A DNA stretch of 39,845 nt from a virus. The notes under the pieces were generated by a model. That model worked only from the letters and a program-made list of their open reading frames with translations. It made no database searches and was not told the DNA's origin. Position numbers and translations under genes: made by a program. Positions 9,277-18,782 of the stretch are shown in pieces (positions within the stretch are counted from its first letter, which is position 1; each line of letters opens with the position of its first letter). The stretch covers positions 1-39,845 of the IMG/VR virus record IMGVR_UViG_3300017764_004456; one strand, 5' to 3'.

Positions 9277-10881
9277 ATGAGCTACGCAAGAGCATTTTCA
9301 TCTAAAGACACATGGATAACAGAATATTCTACCACCGCTAATTTTGGGTTGACACCAGTGTTAGAGGTTTGGAATAAAATTAATGATCGTCGTGATAAAC
9401 GGAAAGAGTTTGCTAGAATTTTGATTAAGTTCGGGCTTACTTCACTAAGTGCCGGTATTATTAGCACAGGTAAGTATCCCGATCCAAGAACAGACTCCAA
9501 TGTGTCAGCTTACATTTATATGTTCAACACACCATCTACTGATACAGTTCCGCAAAACTTTGATATAAATGCGTTTCCTCTTACTGGTGGTTGGGCTGAA
9601 GGTCGTGGATTAGATAATGACAACTTTAGTAACACAGGATTCGCTAATGCATTATCTGCCACAAATCAGTTACCTTGGAAAACTGCTAGTAATGCAGGTC
9701 AGACAGGTGGTAGCAATTACATAGGTTATGCTACTAAAATTTATGATTCTAATTCAGCTTCCATGAATTTTCCCGAAGGTGAAGAAAATCTTAAGTTAGA
9801 TGTTACTGAATATTTTAAAGCATATCTCAATTATTCTGAAGGAACAACTATTGCTAATGGTGGCTCGGCAGATCATGGTTTCCTTATAAGAATGTCAGAC
9901 GCACAAGAATGTAAAGACGCTACCGAAGCCACTGCAGCAGGTGTAGCCACATCAGTTACAGCAGAGAACTTTTATTCTAAGAAGTTTTATAGTAGAGAGA
10001 CAAACACTCAAAAAGCACCATACCTACAATTAGAATGGGCAGGCGCTATTAAGGATGATAGAAACAATATTAAGTTTTCTAAGTCTGGTTTATTATTCTA
10101 TTATAGTGTAGTAGATGGTGCGTTAACCGACTTAAACGGAACAGGTCCGTTTCCCGGCCATGTTACTTTAAGCGCAGCCAACGAGTCAAGCGCAGGGTCA
10201 AGTGGAATAGCTTTAGGAGTCGCTGTAACAGCCGCGAGAGCATCAAAGGGGATATATAAGATAAATGTTGGTGACGCAGGCACAGAGACTGCTGCAGCGG
10301 GTTTAACAGGTATTAACATAGGGCTATCAAGCTCCACTTCTTTTACAGATAGTTGGACAGTTACCACTGCGGGCGAATATAGAACTGATACTTTTTCTTT
10401 TAGTTGTATACTACCTACTTCTGGCCATAGTAGTTATACAACCTCAAACTATCAAATTAGTTTAAGTAATCTCGTTCCTCAATTTCAACCGGGAACAATG
10501 CAAAGGATTCGTGTGAACATTAGAGACAGAACTACTTCGTTAAGAAGTGTTACGGGTAGTTCAACAGCATTGAATAATTTTATTGTTAGATCTGGTAAAA
10601 TTCAGATTAGAGAAAGATACACCGACGACATAGAGGTAAACGATTTTGATATATCATATGATTCTGAAGGTAACTTTTTTGATTTAGATACCAACCTTTT
10701 ATACCCTGGCATTCCTTACAAGATTTACTTACAACTTGATGTCAGAGGTGATACTTTTAATTATGATTATCCCGATAGGTGGAGTTTTGTTGTTGGTGAA
10801 TCTTACGACACGGAAGACACCAACCCCTCATCAATGGCAAGACGTACGCGTGATGCTAATTATGATTACGGTCTTTTATAA
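9277..10881 (+). CDS. Tail/baseplate structural protein with DNRLRE-like domain
   Basis: The 534-aa protein begins TANFGLTPVLEVWN, then FARILIKFGLTSL, and continues with a beta-rich region, PLTGGWAEGRG (about 103-113), a KLDVTEYFKAYL strand-helix (about 171-182) and SRETNTQKAPYLQLEW (around 240-255). This order matches DNRLRE-type beta-sandwich domains: a D/A-x-F-G start, a central aliphatic F-x-L-x-S-L, a W-x-EG-x-G loop and a final YL-x-L strand. The second half is Ser/Thr/Gly-rich and ends in TRDANYDYGLL. Its place between gp6 and the gpI/gp7-like gene makes it a baseplate or proximal tail component, perhaps replacing a T4 wedge protein. DNRLRE domains are known from bacterial surface proteins; the family call is by pattern and tentative. 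Confidence 0.55.
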   Translation: MSYARAFSSKDTWITEYSTTANFGLTPVLEVWNKINDRRDKRKEFARILIKFGLTSLSAGIISTGKYPDPRTDSNVSAYIYMFNTPSTDTVPQNFDINAFPLTGGWAEGRGLDNDNFSNTGFANALSATNQLPWKTASNAGQTGGSNYIGYATKIYDSNSASMNFPEGEENLKLDVTEYFKAYLNYSEGTTIANGGSADHGFLIRMSDAQECKDATEATAAGVATSVTAENFYSKKFYSRETNTQKAPYLQLEWAGAIKDDRNNIKFSKSGLLFYYSVVDGALTDLNGTGPFPGHVTLSAANESSAGSSGIALGVAVTAARASKGIYKINVGDAGTETAAAGLTGINIGLSSSTSFTDSWTVTTAGEYRTDTFSFSCILPTSGHSSYTTSNYQISLSNLVPQFQPGTMQRIRVNIRDRTTSLRSVTGSSTALNNFIVRSGKIQIRERYTDDIEVNDFDISYDSEGNFFDLDTNLLYPGIPYKIYLQLDVRGDTFNYDYPDRWSFVVGESYDTEDTNPSSMARRTRDANYDYGLL

Positions 10882-10891
10882 AGGAAAATAA

Positions 10892-13800
10892 ATGGCAGAT
10901 TCTGGATTCACATATGATAGTTTAGTATCCTCTCTTTCTGCGGTAGGGGCTAGTAGTGGAGCCTTTATTAGCTTAAGCGTAACGGGTCAAGATGATAAAG
11001 TATTACCATTGGTTGATTATGGTGATTTCTCTCAACATATATTTTTTAGTGATGCGGTAAGAAAATTTAACACATCCTACGAGCACATATTAAGATACTA
11101 TCCAATTGGAGCAAGTGGTAGTGATGTTTCATCTCTATGTGCAGAAAATATTTACAAGGTTGATAATTTTAAAAAAAATGCAAATGGGTTTGACTTATGG
11201 TTGTTAGAGAAGTTAGGAACAACAGGATCAAGTTCTGCAGATGCTAACGCTGAACCTAATGTAACAGTTAACGCTACTAATCAAGATGGCGACTTAGTTC
11301 CCTTAATACATATTGTTAGGGGTGCTACAAATAGTTTAACTGGTTCACAAACGGGTATGGTGGATTCAATATCTGCCCGTGCGGTTAATTTTGAAGATTT
11401 AAACCTTAATGTTGTAGATAGAACATCTGGCACTGCTGAGTATTTAACTATTGATACATCTCCCGATGGTATGAGAAGAGGAACTCCAAGAAAAGCTGTC
11501 ATAGAGTTTCCCGCAACTGCTGAGACTAGAGTATCAAGAGGTCCGAATCTTAAAAACTTATTACCCCAAGTTTTATTTTCTGGTGACGATGATAAAATAT
11601 TAGAGAAACTATTAGCTACTATGGGTGATGAGTTTGATGAAATAAAAACATATATCGGCCAAATAGCAAATGTAAAAAGAATAAGTTACGATAAATATAA
11701 TAGAGTTCCAGATAAGTTTTTACCAGCTTTAGCTGAAGAATTTGGGGTGCAACTTTTTGGTATGGCAACCAAATCCGATTTTAGAAAATATTTAACTGAA
11801 TCTACATCTGGTTCTACAAGACAAGAAATAACTCACGATATTTGGAATAAAATTTTAAATAATATCACTTATCTTTTAAAGACAAAAGGCACAAAAGAAG
11901 TAGCTGAAGCTATTAGTAGAATATACGGCGTTGATCATAACTTTGTTAAATACAATGAATATTCAGCTTTTCATAAACCAACATCTGTAAGAGTTGTAGA
12001 GGAGGTTGATTTCCCTGCCTTCTATACTTCGGGTGATGCTTATATTCAAACTACATCTAACGCCACAACAGGTTCATCTCTTGCTTTTGATTTTCCAGCC
12101 TCGACAAATTTTACTATTCAAATGAGGGTGTCGGCTACTGCCGATACTGCTATGACCTTGTTGAAGCACCCACTATATACTATTGATATGGATGCTAGTG
12201 GAAGAGCGGCTTTCAAATCTACTACAACTGCATCTATGTCAGCCATAACTGATTTGACTTCTATGTCGGGTTGGATTAAGGGAGGTGGTAGTGCTGATAA
12301 TTTTGTTAATGTGGTTGCTTCAAGATCGGGTGATACATTAAGAGTATGGACTTTAGCATTATCTGGATCTCCTACCGGTGGTAATGACATTGTAGTATAC
12401 TCATCTGGTGCGACTGCTCATTATGATGTGTCAAGAATAAATTTTTCTTCTACTGGTGGAGTTGGCGCAATATCTAAAGGTGGAACTAACTACTCTCAAT
12501 TCCCTGCTTACTTTCCAGCGTCTGGTTCTTTTAAAGGTTATATACATGAGGTTAGGGCGTGGAACAATGTAGCCTTACAAAATGAAGATTTATTTGAACA
12601 TACAAGAAACTTTGAGTCGATATCTTTTCAAAACTCTACTGGTGCAGCTAACACCGTTGGTGTAACAAACAAAGCTAATTTTTCTAGCTTGTCAGCTCAT
12701 TACAAATTAAGAGAAAATATTGTATTAAAAGGTGATTATAATTTTGTTGTTGACTCTACAACTGCAGGTAACACGGCTCACCCGATTGCTTTTGGTGGAT
12801 TAACCGAAAAACACTATAGAGTTTTTGAAAATCAAAAGAAGGTCGGTAACTACTCACCTGTTGGTTTAGCACCAGATAACGATAAAATAAGACAAGAAGA
12901 TACAGGAGATAAATTAGCAGATGTGGGTTATATTAGTTATTCACTAAGCCCAATAAGTGTTTTAAATAATGCGATACGTAATTTTTACCAAAACTTAGAT
13001 ATTGCTGGAACGATGGGTGATCCCGAAGATCTTTATAGAAAAAATTACACCGGTCCTTTCGCACAACAATGGCACGATATAACATCTCAAATGGGTTTAG
13101 CTCCATCAGCAACATTTGCAACTCAATCTTCTACAGCTTGGGATAGAATAAGAAGTGGCGGTGGAGTGTTGGGTAGTAGTATAAGTGGTGCTAGTGGTAG
13201 CACAGTTAGTGTTACAGATTTGAATGCGTTTGTAAAAGGAGTTTCTAATTTTAATGATACTTTTGGGGGTATTTTTACCTTTATAAAACAGTTCATTCCC
13301 GCTAAGACTAATAGTTTAGGAGAAGGCGTTTTAATCGAAAATCACTTATTAGAACGACCTAAAATGAAGAGAACATTTGGGTTAAGAGAAACAACTGGAA
13401 CAGGTTATGTGGGTGCTCCGTCAATGAGCGGAGATAGAGGTGTGATATCTTTTGATGAGGGTAGAACACCAAATAACCAAGTTCCGAGTTTGATAAACAT
13501 ATCTGTCACATCATTTACAATCAACAACAAACATAATGCTGCTGATGTATCGACTCAAGGTAGTAACAGTGCAAATGACTCTACACTAATGGCCTCAGCA
13601 GCTACTACCGCTGAGTTTCAAGGATTTCAATATCAAGGAGGTGTGCAAGAATTTTTAGATAATGCTGTTACCTCCGTAAGAAACGTAAGTGCCTTAAGTG
13701 TTCAAAGTTCTACTAACGTGCCGAGATTCATACCAACTAGTGTAGGTAGGGTTTTACCATTAACTGTTAAACCATCTTCGCCTGCTGAATCACAAATTGA

Positions 13801-14311
13801 TTTAACTGTTGATGCTTTACTAATTTCACCCACTGCTGTTCCTATTTCAGCCAATGTAGCCGCAGTAATAAAGGGATCTGCAAGATTACTATCAAGAGGC
13901 AATGTTTTTACTACTGAGTCACCCGCCTTAAGATTTGATTTTCCAACATCTGGTAACGGTGATAATTTTTTTGAAGCTACTATAGGCAACATTGCTGCAG
14001 GTAGGGGTAGAGAGATTAAAGAAAAAGATGTATCTTTCACAACTAATTTGGAAACAGGCACTGTAGAGTTTGAATTACGGTTGTCGGATGGTATAAGATC
14101 ATTAACCGCTATTGATAATGCTCGTAACATAAGTCAACAAGTGGTAGATATAACAGCATCTGGTTCTATTGGAATTGTTCCTATAAGAATAACTAATCTA
14201 TTTAATAATGAGGCTACCGTATTCAGAGTTGGTATCAATTCTGATTCTACAAAGGATAGTGATCTGATACGACAAATAGCTGATCAAGGCGGTTCTAAAA
14301 TACAATCATAG
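10892..14311 (+). CDS. Large gpI/gp7-like baseplate wedge protein with embedded LamG-like domain
   Basis: Residues 220-358 of this 1139-aa protein resemble tail protein I and the core of T4-type gp7: ILEKLLATMGDEFDEI, KFLPALAEEFGVQL, LLKTKGTKEVAEAISRIYGV and FVKYNEYSAF, the GTK-then-yGV pattern being typical. Residues ~370-580 form a probable LamG/concanavalin-like beta-sandwich (SSLAFDFPASTNFTIQMRV to GYIHEVRAWNNVALQNEDLF), a fold often used for glycan binding. The C-terminal third is beta-rich and Ser/Thr-rich. gpI and gp7 attach fibres to the wedge, so a LamG insertion could expose a receptor-binding surface at the baseplate edge. The start follows a GGAAAATAA ribosome-binding segment that recurs before another tail gene (18783). 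Confidence 0.72.
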   Translation: MADSGFTYDSLVSSLSAVGASSGAFISLSVTGQDDKVLPLVDYGDFSQHIFFSDAVRKFNTSYEHILRYYPIGASGSDVSSLCAENIYKVDNFKKNANGFDLWLLEKLGTTGSSSADANAEPNVTVNATNQDGDLVPLIHIVRGATNSLTGSQTGMVDSISARAVNFEDLNLNVVDRTSGTAEYLTIDTSPDGMRRGTPRKAVIEFPATAETRVSRGPNLKNLLPQVLFSGDDDKILEKLLATMGDEFDEIKTYIGQIANVKRISYDKYNRVPDKFLPALAEEFGVQLFGMATKSDFRKYLTESTSGSTRQEITHDIWNKILNNITYLLKTKGTKEVAEAISRIYGVDHNFVKYNEYSAFHKPTSVRVVEEVDFPAFYTSGDAYIQTTSNATTGSSLAFDFPASTNFTIQMRVSATADTAMTLLKHPLYTIDMDASGRAAFKSTTTASMSAITDLTSMSGWIKGGGSADNFVNVVASRSGDTLRVWTLALSGSPTGGNDIVVYSSGATAHYDVSRINFSSTGGVGAISKGGTNYSQFPAYFPASGSFKGYIHEVRAWNNVALQNEDLFEHTRNFESISFQNSTGAANTVGVTNKANFSSLSAHYKLRENIVLKGDYNFVVDSTTAGNTAHPIAFGGLTEKHYRVFENQKKVGNYSPVGLAPDNDKIRQEDTGDKLADVGYISYSLSPISVLNNAIRNFYQNLDIAGTMGDPEDLYRKNYTGPFAQQWHDITSQMGLAPSATFATQSSTAWDRIRSGGGVLGSSISGASGSTVSVTDLNAFVKGVSNFNDTFGGIFTFIKQFIPAKTNSLGEGVLIENHLLERPKMKRTFGLRETTGTGYVGAPSMSGDRGVISFDEGRTPNNQVPSLINISVTSFTINNKHNAADVSTQGSNSANDSTLMASAATTAEFQGFQYQGGVQEFLDNAVTSVRNVSALSVQSSTNVPRFIPTSVGRVLPLTVKPSSPAESQIDLTVDALLISPTAVPISANVAAVIKGSARLLSRGNVFTTESPALRFDFPTSGNGDNFFEATIGNIAAGRGREIKEKDVSFTTNLETGTVEFELRLSDGIRSLTAIDNARNISQQVVDITASGSIGIVPIRITNLFNNEATVFRVGINSDSTKDSDLIRQIADQGGSKIQS

Positions 14312-14322
14312 AGGAGAAAAAA

Positions 14323-14853
14323 ATGATCTATTTAAATAAGTATAGACATATTACAGAGGAAGCAGAAAAAAGTCTATATAGTTTGGTTAAAGATTTAATT
14401 AATAAAAATACGACTAATATTTTAGAGGTAGGTACAATGGCCGGTCAAGTTACGGTAATATTAGCTGCGGCTGCTGCAGAAAAGAACGAATCAGTAAATG
14501 TGATTTCTATTGATCAAAACTATGATACGTTTAGTCCCACAGCTGCAGAATCTTTACAGGTTAACAATTTGACTAATTGTTCTTTTGAGTCAGACAAACT
14601 TGAGGAAAGATTTGAAGATAATGTTGCAAATGCAAATATTATTTACATTGATAGGTTTCACGATAAAATTGATAAGAAAATGGATCTTATTAAAAAGAAC
14701 GCAACAGCTCCTACAAAAGTTATTTATAGAAACCCAAAGGCTTCAAGTAATTTCCCGTTTGAAGTTACTGAGGTTTCACCTCAAGTAAAACCGAGACAGA
14801 GGAAGAAATCAACTGAAGATACTAAAGCTACAACAAAAGTATCAACTAAGTAA
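14323..14853 (+). CDS. Small class I SAM-dependent methyltransferase inside the tail operon
   Basis: The 176-aa protein has the Rossmann signature of class I methyltransferases: NILEVGTMAGQVTVILA (32-48, SAM-binding glycine loop), VNVISIDQN (about 58-66, acidic residue for the SAM ribose) and ANIIYIDRFHD (around 103-115). These are close in style to the Methyltransf_24 and sugar O-methyltransferase genes in the glycan cassette downstream. The last ~30 residues (PRQRKKSTEDTKATTKVS) are a basic, Lys/Thr-rich tail, probably disordered. It has a strong GAGGAG ribosome-binding site and sits between a wedge gene and the fibre genes, where an enzyme is unexpected. It may methylate a virion protein or its glycan. 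Substrate cannot be read from the sequence. Confidence 0.65.
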   Translation: MIYLNKYRHITEEAEKSLYSLVKDLINKNTTNILEVGTMAGQVTVILAAAAAEKNESVNVISIDQNYDTFSPTAAESLQVNNLTNCSFESDKLEERFEDNVANANIIYIDRFHDKIDKKMDLIKKNATAPTKVIYRNPKASSNFPFEVTEVSPQVKPRQRKKSTEDTKATTKVSTK

Positions 14854-14875
14854 ACCAAAAAAGGAATCACACAAA

Positions 14876-14886
14876 TATTTATATAG
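14876..14886 (-). promoter_or_regulatory. CTATATAAATA box in antisense orientation in an intergenic gap
   Basis: The 82-base gap between the methyltransferase and the next structural gene contains, on the minus strand, CTATATAAATA. This is identical over 11 bases to the plus-strand box at 26347-26357 and includes the T4-late consensus TATAAATA. Transcription from it would run leftward, antisense to the tail genes; no gene lies on that strand. In such AT-rich DNA a chance match is quite possible. The same gap carries the AAAGGAAAG ribosome-binding site for the gene at 14936. Confidence 0.3.
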
Positions 14887-14935
14887 AATTTATCTTGGTA
14901 TACATATTTATTAAGATTAATAAAAGGAAAGAATT

Positions 14936-15508
14936 ATGGCATTTTTAGATAGCTCTACAGCGGTCATAGACGCAATACTTACAAGAAAAGGTAGAGAACT
15001 ACTTGCAAGAAACGATGGTAGTTTTCAAATTACTAAGTTCGCTTTTGGTGATGATGAAATAAACTACCAGCTTTTTGATGCAACAAAATCTACGGATCAA
15101 GATGCTGATATTTTAAATTTACCGGTATTAGAACCTGTATCCAATGAAAATGTAGCATTATTACATAGGCTTATAACACTACCAAAGGGAAGTTTAAGAA
15201 TAGCTAACCTTCAAATTTCACCTACTTCTGGTAGTATAAATTATGGTGACGATTTAAATGTTACTGTTTCTACTGAAAATGGATCTGATACACAGGGATA
15301 TTCCGCTACTGTAAGAGATACAGATATTGCAGCTTTGAATAATATAACTGCGGTTCCTAATGAAAATGGTGTAGGAACATTTACAATAAGAACAGGTGCT
15401 AATGCTGGCAGTAAATCTGGTCAAACTATAGTTGACATTACAGGTATCAATAGTGGAGCAAGAACAGAATTTACTTTAACGGTAAGTGCTTCAGGCGCTC
15501 TATCATAG
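14936..15508 (+). CDS. Short virion structural protein: conserved N-terminal domain plus Ig-like tail
   Basis: The 190-aa protein has two parts. Residues 1-55 (FLDSSTAVIDAILTRKGREL, then SFQITKFAFGDDEINYQLFD) look like a compact N-terminal domain of a kind I associate with T4-like marine phage tail proteins, though I cannot name a formal family. Residues ~95-190 are a beta-sandwich of Ig-like character (LQISPTSGSINYGDDLNVTV through TVRDTDI and ARTEFTLTVSASGALS), as in phage surface Ig-like domains that bind cell-surface glycans weakly. It is the first gene after the 82-base gap and opens the run of fibre paralogues. It has a good AAAGGAAAG ribosome-binding site. A short fibre or fibre-attachment role is inferred. 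Confidence 0.55.
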   Translation: MAFLDSSTAVIDAILTRKGRELLARNDGSFQITKFAFGDDEINYQLFDATKSTDQDADILNLPVLEPVSNENVALLHRLITLPKGSLRIANLQISPTSGSINYGDDLNVTVSTENGSDTQGYSATVRDTDIAALNNITAVPNENGVGTFTIRTGANAGSKSGQTIVDITGINSGARTEFTLTVSASGALS

Positions 15509-15519
15509 GGAAATAAATA

Positions 15520-16395
15520 ATGTCTATAAATAATTATGACTTAGGTCGCGATGTAATCAACACTGAAGTAATAACAAAAACCAATTTTGAAATTACATCT
15601 GCTACAGCAGCTCAAGAAAGAAATATTAATTCGTTTGTAATGGAAGCTGCCTCCACCGGTTTCTTAGTTAACGCTAAAGGAACTACCACAAGCACTCCTT
15701 TAAGTGCAGCCTTTCGTAACATTTCAAACTATTTCTTTTCTTCATCAGCAGCTAACAGAATACCAGTGGCTCAAAATAATATAGCCACAACGGGTATTTC
15801 AAGGGTTATTACAATTGGAAGAACAACCACAGATGATTCTATTTTATCGGGTAGTGTAACTGGAACATTTTCTTTTGGAACACAAGCCAATAAGGTTATT
15901 ATTGATTTGCCCGAACAATCAATTTCTGGCGCTGTTGGTCGTAAGGGTGACTTAGTAGAGAAAGCAGATACTACTAATATTGTGGGCACTATTTTTTATG
16001 ACACAGGAACTATGGTATTCCACGGTGGTGATTCTTCAAGAAACACAAACTTTTTGATAGAATCAGCATCTGGCTTTGTTTTCGGGCCTGGCGCTACTGC
16101 GGGTAATGTAGCAATAAACAATATAAGTTTTGTAAGCTTAAATATGTTAAAGAGAAGTGTATTCTTTACGAGAGCTTTTAATCAAGAGTTTAATTATTCT
16201 AACAATCCAACTGCAATCGCAAACGCTTCTTTAGGGTCTATATCTTCTAACTTAACTGGTATGCCAACATCTTTTATTACTACGATTGGTTTGTATAACA
16301 GCGATAATGAGTTAGTTGCCGTGGCTAAAACCGCTCCTCCCGTCAAGAAGGATTTTGATACTGAAAAAGTGTTCGCAGTAAGGTTGCAGTATTAA
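15520..16395 (+). CDS. Tail fibre-type protein, paralogue 1 of 3 sharing a C-terminal domain
   Basis: A 291-aa Ser/Thr-rich protein. Its C-terminal part shares blocks with the next two genes: VGTIFYDTGTMVF (near 155), QEFNYSNNPT (near 225) and the terminal FITTIGLYNSDNELVAVAK, followed by a PPVKK-type basic segment and a beta-strand ending RLQY. The N-terminal ~130 residues differ from the other two, so this is a common distal or oligomerisation module on variable bodies, as in many phage fibres. I see no enzyme motif and no signal peptide. The stop TAG of the upstream gene runs straight into the ribosome-binding site (TAGGGAAAT). By chance or not, a TATAAATA string lies at 15525-15532 inside the first codons. 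Confidence 0.6.
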   Translation: MSINNYDLGRDVINTEVITKTNFEITSATAAQERNINSFVMEAASTGFLVNAKGTTTSTPLSAAFRNISNYFFSSSAANRIPVAQNNIATTGISRVITIGRTTTDDSILSGSVTGTFSFGTQANKVIIDLPEQSISGAVGRKGDLVEKADTTNIVGTIFYDTGTMVFHGGDSSRNTNFLIESASGFVFGPGATAGNVAINNISFVSLNMLKRSVFFTRAFNQEFNYSNNPTAIANASLGSISSNLTGMPTSFITTIGLYNSDNELVAVAKTAPPVKKDFDTEKVFAVRLQY

Positions 16396-16409
16396 GAAAA
16401 TAAAATGAA

Positions 16410-18773
16410 ATGGCATATAAAGCATTTGAAGAAGATCAAATTAACGGGCGACCTTTTGTCGAAGAACAAACTATATCTATATCTGAAGATAGCCCTTGCG
16501 CTAGTCATCTTCACTTGTTCACCGGCATACGGTCATTGGGTAAGTTAGATGTTTTTAAAGCAGATTCTTTACCTTCCTTTAATGAAATAGACAAAAAAGA
16601 AATAAAATATCAGTGGGATTTTGATAGTAATGTTTTAGCTGGACAAACACTAACAGCAGATATTACTACTGGTGTTTTTCTTAGTTCTGCAGACCAAACG
16701 TATAACTCTTCTACCAACACAGATTCACTGCAATCAAGTCAAGATATTTTTAGATACAATCAAGGATATCTATATCGACCAGATAATAACTATGAAAGCA
16801 CTACGGCTTTAGTAAGTTCTTCGTCTGCGGGTAGAGAGGTTGCGGTGGTTAGGCAAATAAATTTAAGAAAAGATATTTTTCACTCCTCTTATAAACAAGC
16901 TGCATTTAAATTTCAGATAAACAATTCTAATACTTCACTAACTGCTTCTATTGACGGGCCTTCGTCTAATGCGGCATATACTACAATAGCAAGTGGGTTG
17001 TTTGGTAGTGAGACACCAAATGTTTCAGCCTATACAACAGCATTAGATTTAAAAAATCCTTTTGGTGGAGCTGAAGGCACAGGTCGTAAATCATTTTTTG
17101 GTGTAAATGTTTCTACACCATTAACTAATAAATTTGCAGTTACTAACGGGTTGGGTTATACCGCTGGTAATAATTTAGATACAGTTAGAACAGCTTGCAC
17201 AATAGAGGCTATTGTTAGACCAATGAAGTCAAACTCTGTTTTGTACTTTAGAAGATTAGCCACAACTCAAGATACGTTAACTAAAGATAAGTTTATGAAG
17301 TTAGAACTTACCCAATCTGCGGATAACAGAGAATCTGCGTTTAGGTTTTACATAAGAGATGCAGATACGGAAGCTTCTTTTACCGAAGATTTTGCACAAC
17401 CTAATGTTCAAGCGTCGGGATTGTTTGTTCCTGCAGACGTTGGTATAAATTTATATGATGGAGAATTTCACCACATAGTTGTGTCATGGGACATATTTGA
17501 GATAGAAACTCTTGATAACAATGCGTCAGCCGAACGTGGAGCTGGTGTTGTTATGGGGTATATAGATGGGTATAAATTACTTAATAAAGAACAAGTGTTT
17601 CCAAGATTATCTGGAGCTGATGCAGCTGGCGGACCTTCAATTCAAGCCAATATGGTAGACCAAAGAATACCTGTAAAAAATACAGAATTATTTGCAAATC
17701 AAATAACGAGCGCACCAACAGGTAATAATGTTTATATTGGAGCTTCTAACTATAATAGAAATGATGGAGTAAGAACGGGAGATATGGGTGCTTTAGCTAG
17801 TGAAAACGATTCACAGTTAGAGGGTCTATATGATGGGCAAATATCTCATCTTAGACTATGGAATCATAGATTGAAAGATGGAACTACTGGATTTAGGGAT
17901 GGTGTTGGTAAACTAATTTCTTTAGACCCGACAGATGCTCAAACTAATGGGTCTAATCCTTTGGGGTTAAGTTTTAAAAACTTCAAAAGTCAATCATTAA
18001 CAGGTGTATCAGCTTCTAATATAGCAGCTTGGTGGTATTTTAATAACATAAATGGGTTAACCGGAGCTGATTTTGCTGGAGGATTAAGTGCTCAATCAAA
18101 CACGACTGCGATGGCCGCAGATAGGACTGGTAATTTATCTTCTAATACAGGTAACGCTGTGGGTAATGCATCTATCAAAATATTTGACGCTAAAGATATA
18201 ACACTTGGAACAAGTGGTAACACGATTACTGACTTACAAGTTTCTGGTATACCAAGAGATTTTCTTTATTTTGATCAACCACAAATCAACAATCCAGTTG
18301 ATAGTAAAAACACACAAGGTAGAATAGTTAGAAAAACTATACAAGATAATATAAAAAGAGTTGGTTTAACTTTTTATGATTTAGGTGTGATAACTATTGA
18401 TGGTGATGATACTAACGCCCGTTTAGATTTCACATTTCCTGCAAGTGGAGTTACTGGAGACTTTGGTTTTGCGGTAACTGGTCATAATAATACTGCTTTC
18501 AATTTACAACGAGTGGTATATAATGCTCAAACTGACAGAGGAAGATTGTTAGTAGATGCTGTAGCTTCCGGTAGTGAAATGAACTTTTCGGGTAATCCTA
18601 GTGGTATTAACCCAGAAACAGGAGCTAGTGTTTTTGATGAACCGGCAAGCTATATTACAAGTATTGGATTATACAATAGTAACAATGAATTATTGGCAAT
18701 TGCCAAACTATCTAAACCAGTAAGAAAAGATGAGGCTACTACTTTAGGTGGTCAAGTAAAATTAGATTTTTAG
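16410..18773 (+). CDS. LamG-domain tail fibre protein, paralogue 2 of 3
   Basis: The longest of the three paralogues (787 aa). Residues ~260-490 form a probable LamG/concanavalin-like domain (CTIEAIVRPMKSNSVLYFRR, then LYDGEFHHIVVSWDIF, GYIDGYKLL, NVYIGASNYNR and GQISHLRLWNHRL). The H-H-x-V-x-W strand and the final L-x-L-W-x-R strand are the landmarks. A second landmark, NIAAWWYFNN, follows near 540 and recurs in the 588-aa LamG gene downstream. The C-terminal ~160 residues match the shared domain: VGLTFYDLGVITIDG, SEMNFSGNPSG and YITSIGLYNSNNELLAIAK. LamG domains commonly bind carbohydrates, so a receptor-binding role is reasonable. The ATG chosen (16410) overlaps an alternative ATG (16404) in another frame. 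Confidence 0.65.
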   Translation: MAYKAFEEDQINGRPFVEEQTISISEDSPCASHLHLFTGIRSLGKLDVFKADSLPSFNEIDKKEIKYQWDFDSNVLAGQTLTADITTGVFLSSADQTYNSSTNTDSLQSSQDIFRYNQGYLYRPDNNYESTTALVSSSSAGREVAVVRQINLRKDIFHSSYKQAAFKFQINNSNTSLTASIDGPSSNAAYTTIASGLFGSETPNVSAYTTALDLKNPFGGAEGTGRKSFFGVNVSTPLTNKFAVTNGLGYTAGNNLDTVRTACTIEAIVRPMKSNSVLYFRRLATTQDTLTKDKFMKLELTQSADNRESAFRFYIRDADTEASFTEDFAQPNVQASGLFVPADVGINLYDGEFHHIVVSWDIFEIETLDNNASAERGAGVVMGYIDGYKLLNKEQVFPRLSGADAAGGPSIQANMVDQRIPVKNTELFANQITSAPTGNNVYIGASNYNRNDGVRTGDMGALASENDSQLEGLYDGQISHLRLWNHRLKDGTTGFRDGVGKLISLDPTDAQTNGSNPLGLSFKNFKSQSLTGVSASNIAAWWYFNNINGLTGADFAGGLSAQSNTTAMAADRTGNLSSNTGNAVGNASIKIFDAKDITLGTSGNTITDLQVSGIPRDFLYFDQPQINNPVDSKNTQGRIVRKTIQDNIKRVGLTFYDLGVITIDGDDTNARLDFTFPASGVTGDFGFAVTGHNNTAFNLQRVVYNAQTDRGRLLVDAVASGSEMNFSGNPSGINPETGASVFDEPASYITSIGLYNSNNELLAIAKLSKPVRKDEATTLGGQVKLDF

Positions 18774-18782
18774 GGAAAATAA

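Noticed and set aside
13702-14130. Minus-strand open frame of 142 codons
   Set aside because: It lies fully inside the 1139-aa wedge gene, has no ribosome-binding site or recognisable domain, and its sequence is a reading of the Ser/Thr/Ala-rich coding strand. The same applies to the other minus-strand frames, for example 35267-35701 and 33939-34301.
15525-15532. TATAAATA in the first codons of the 291-aa fibre gene
   Set aside because: It lies after the start codon, so it cannot drive that gene's full transcript; it is a natural result of the codons for Ser-Ile-Asn-Asn. It could serve the genes downstream but nothing supports that.
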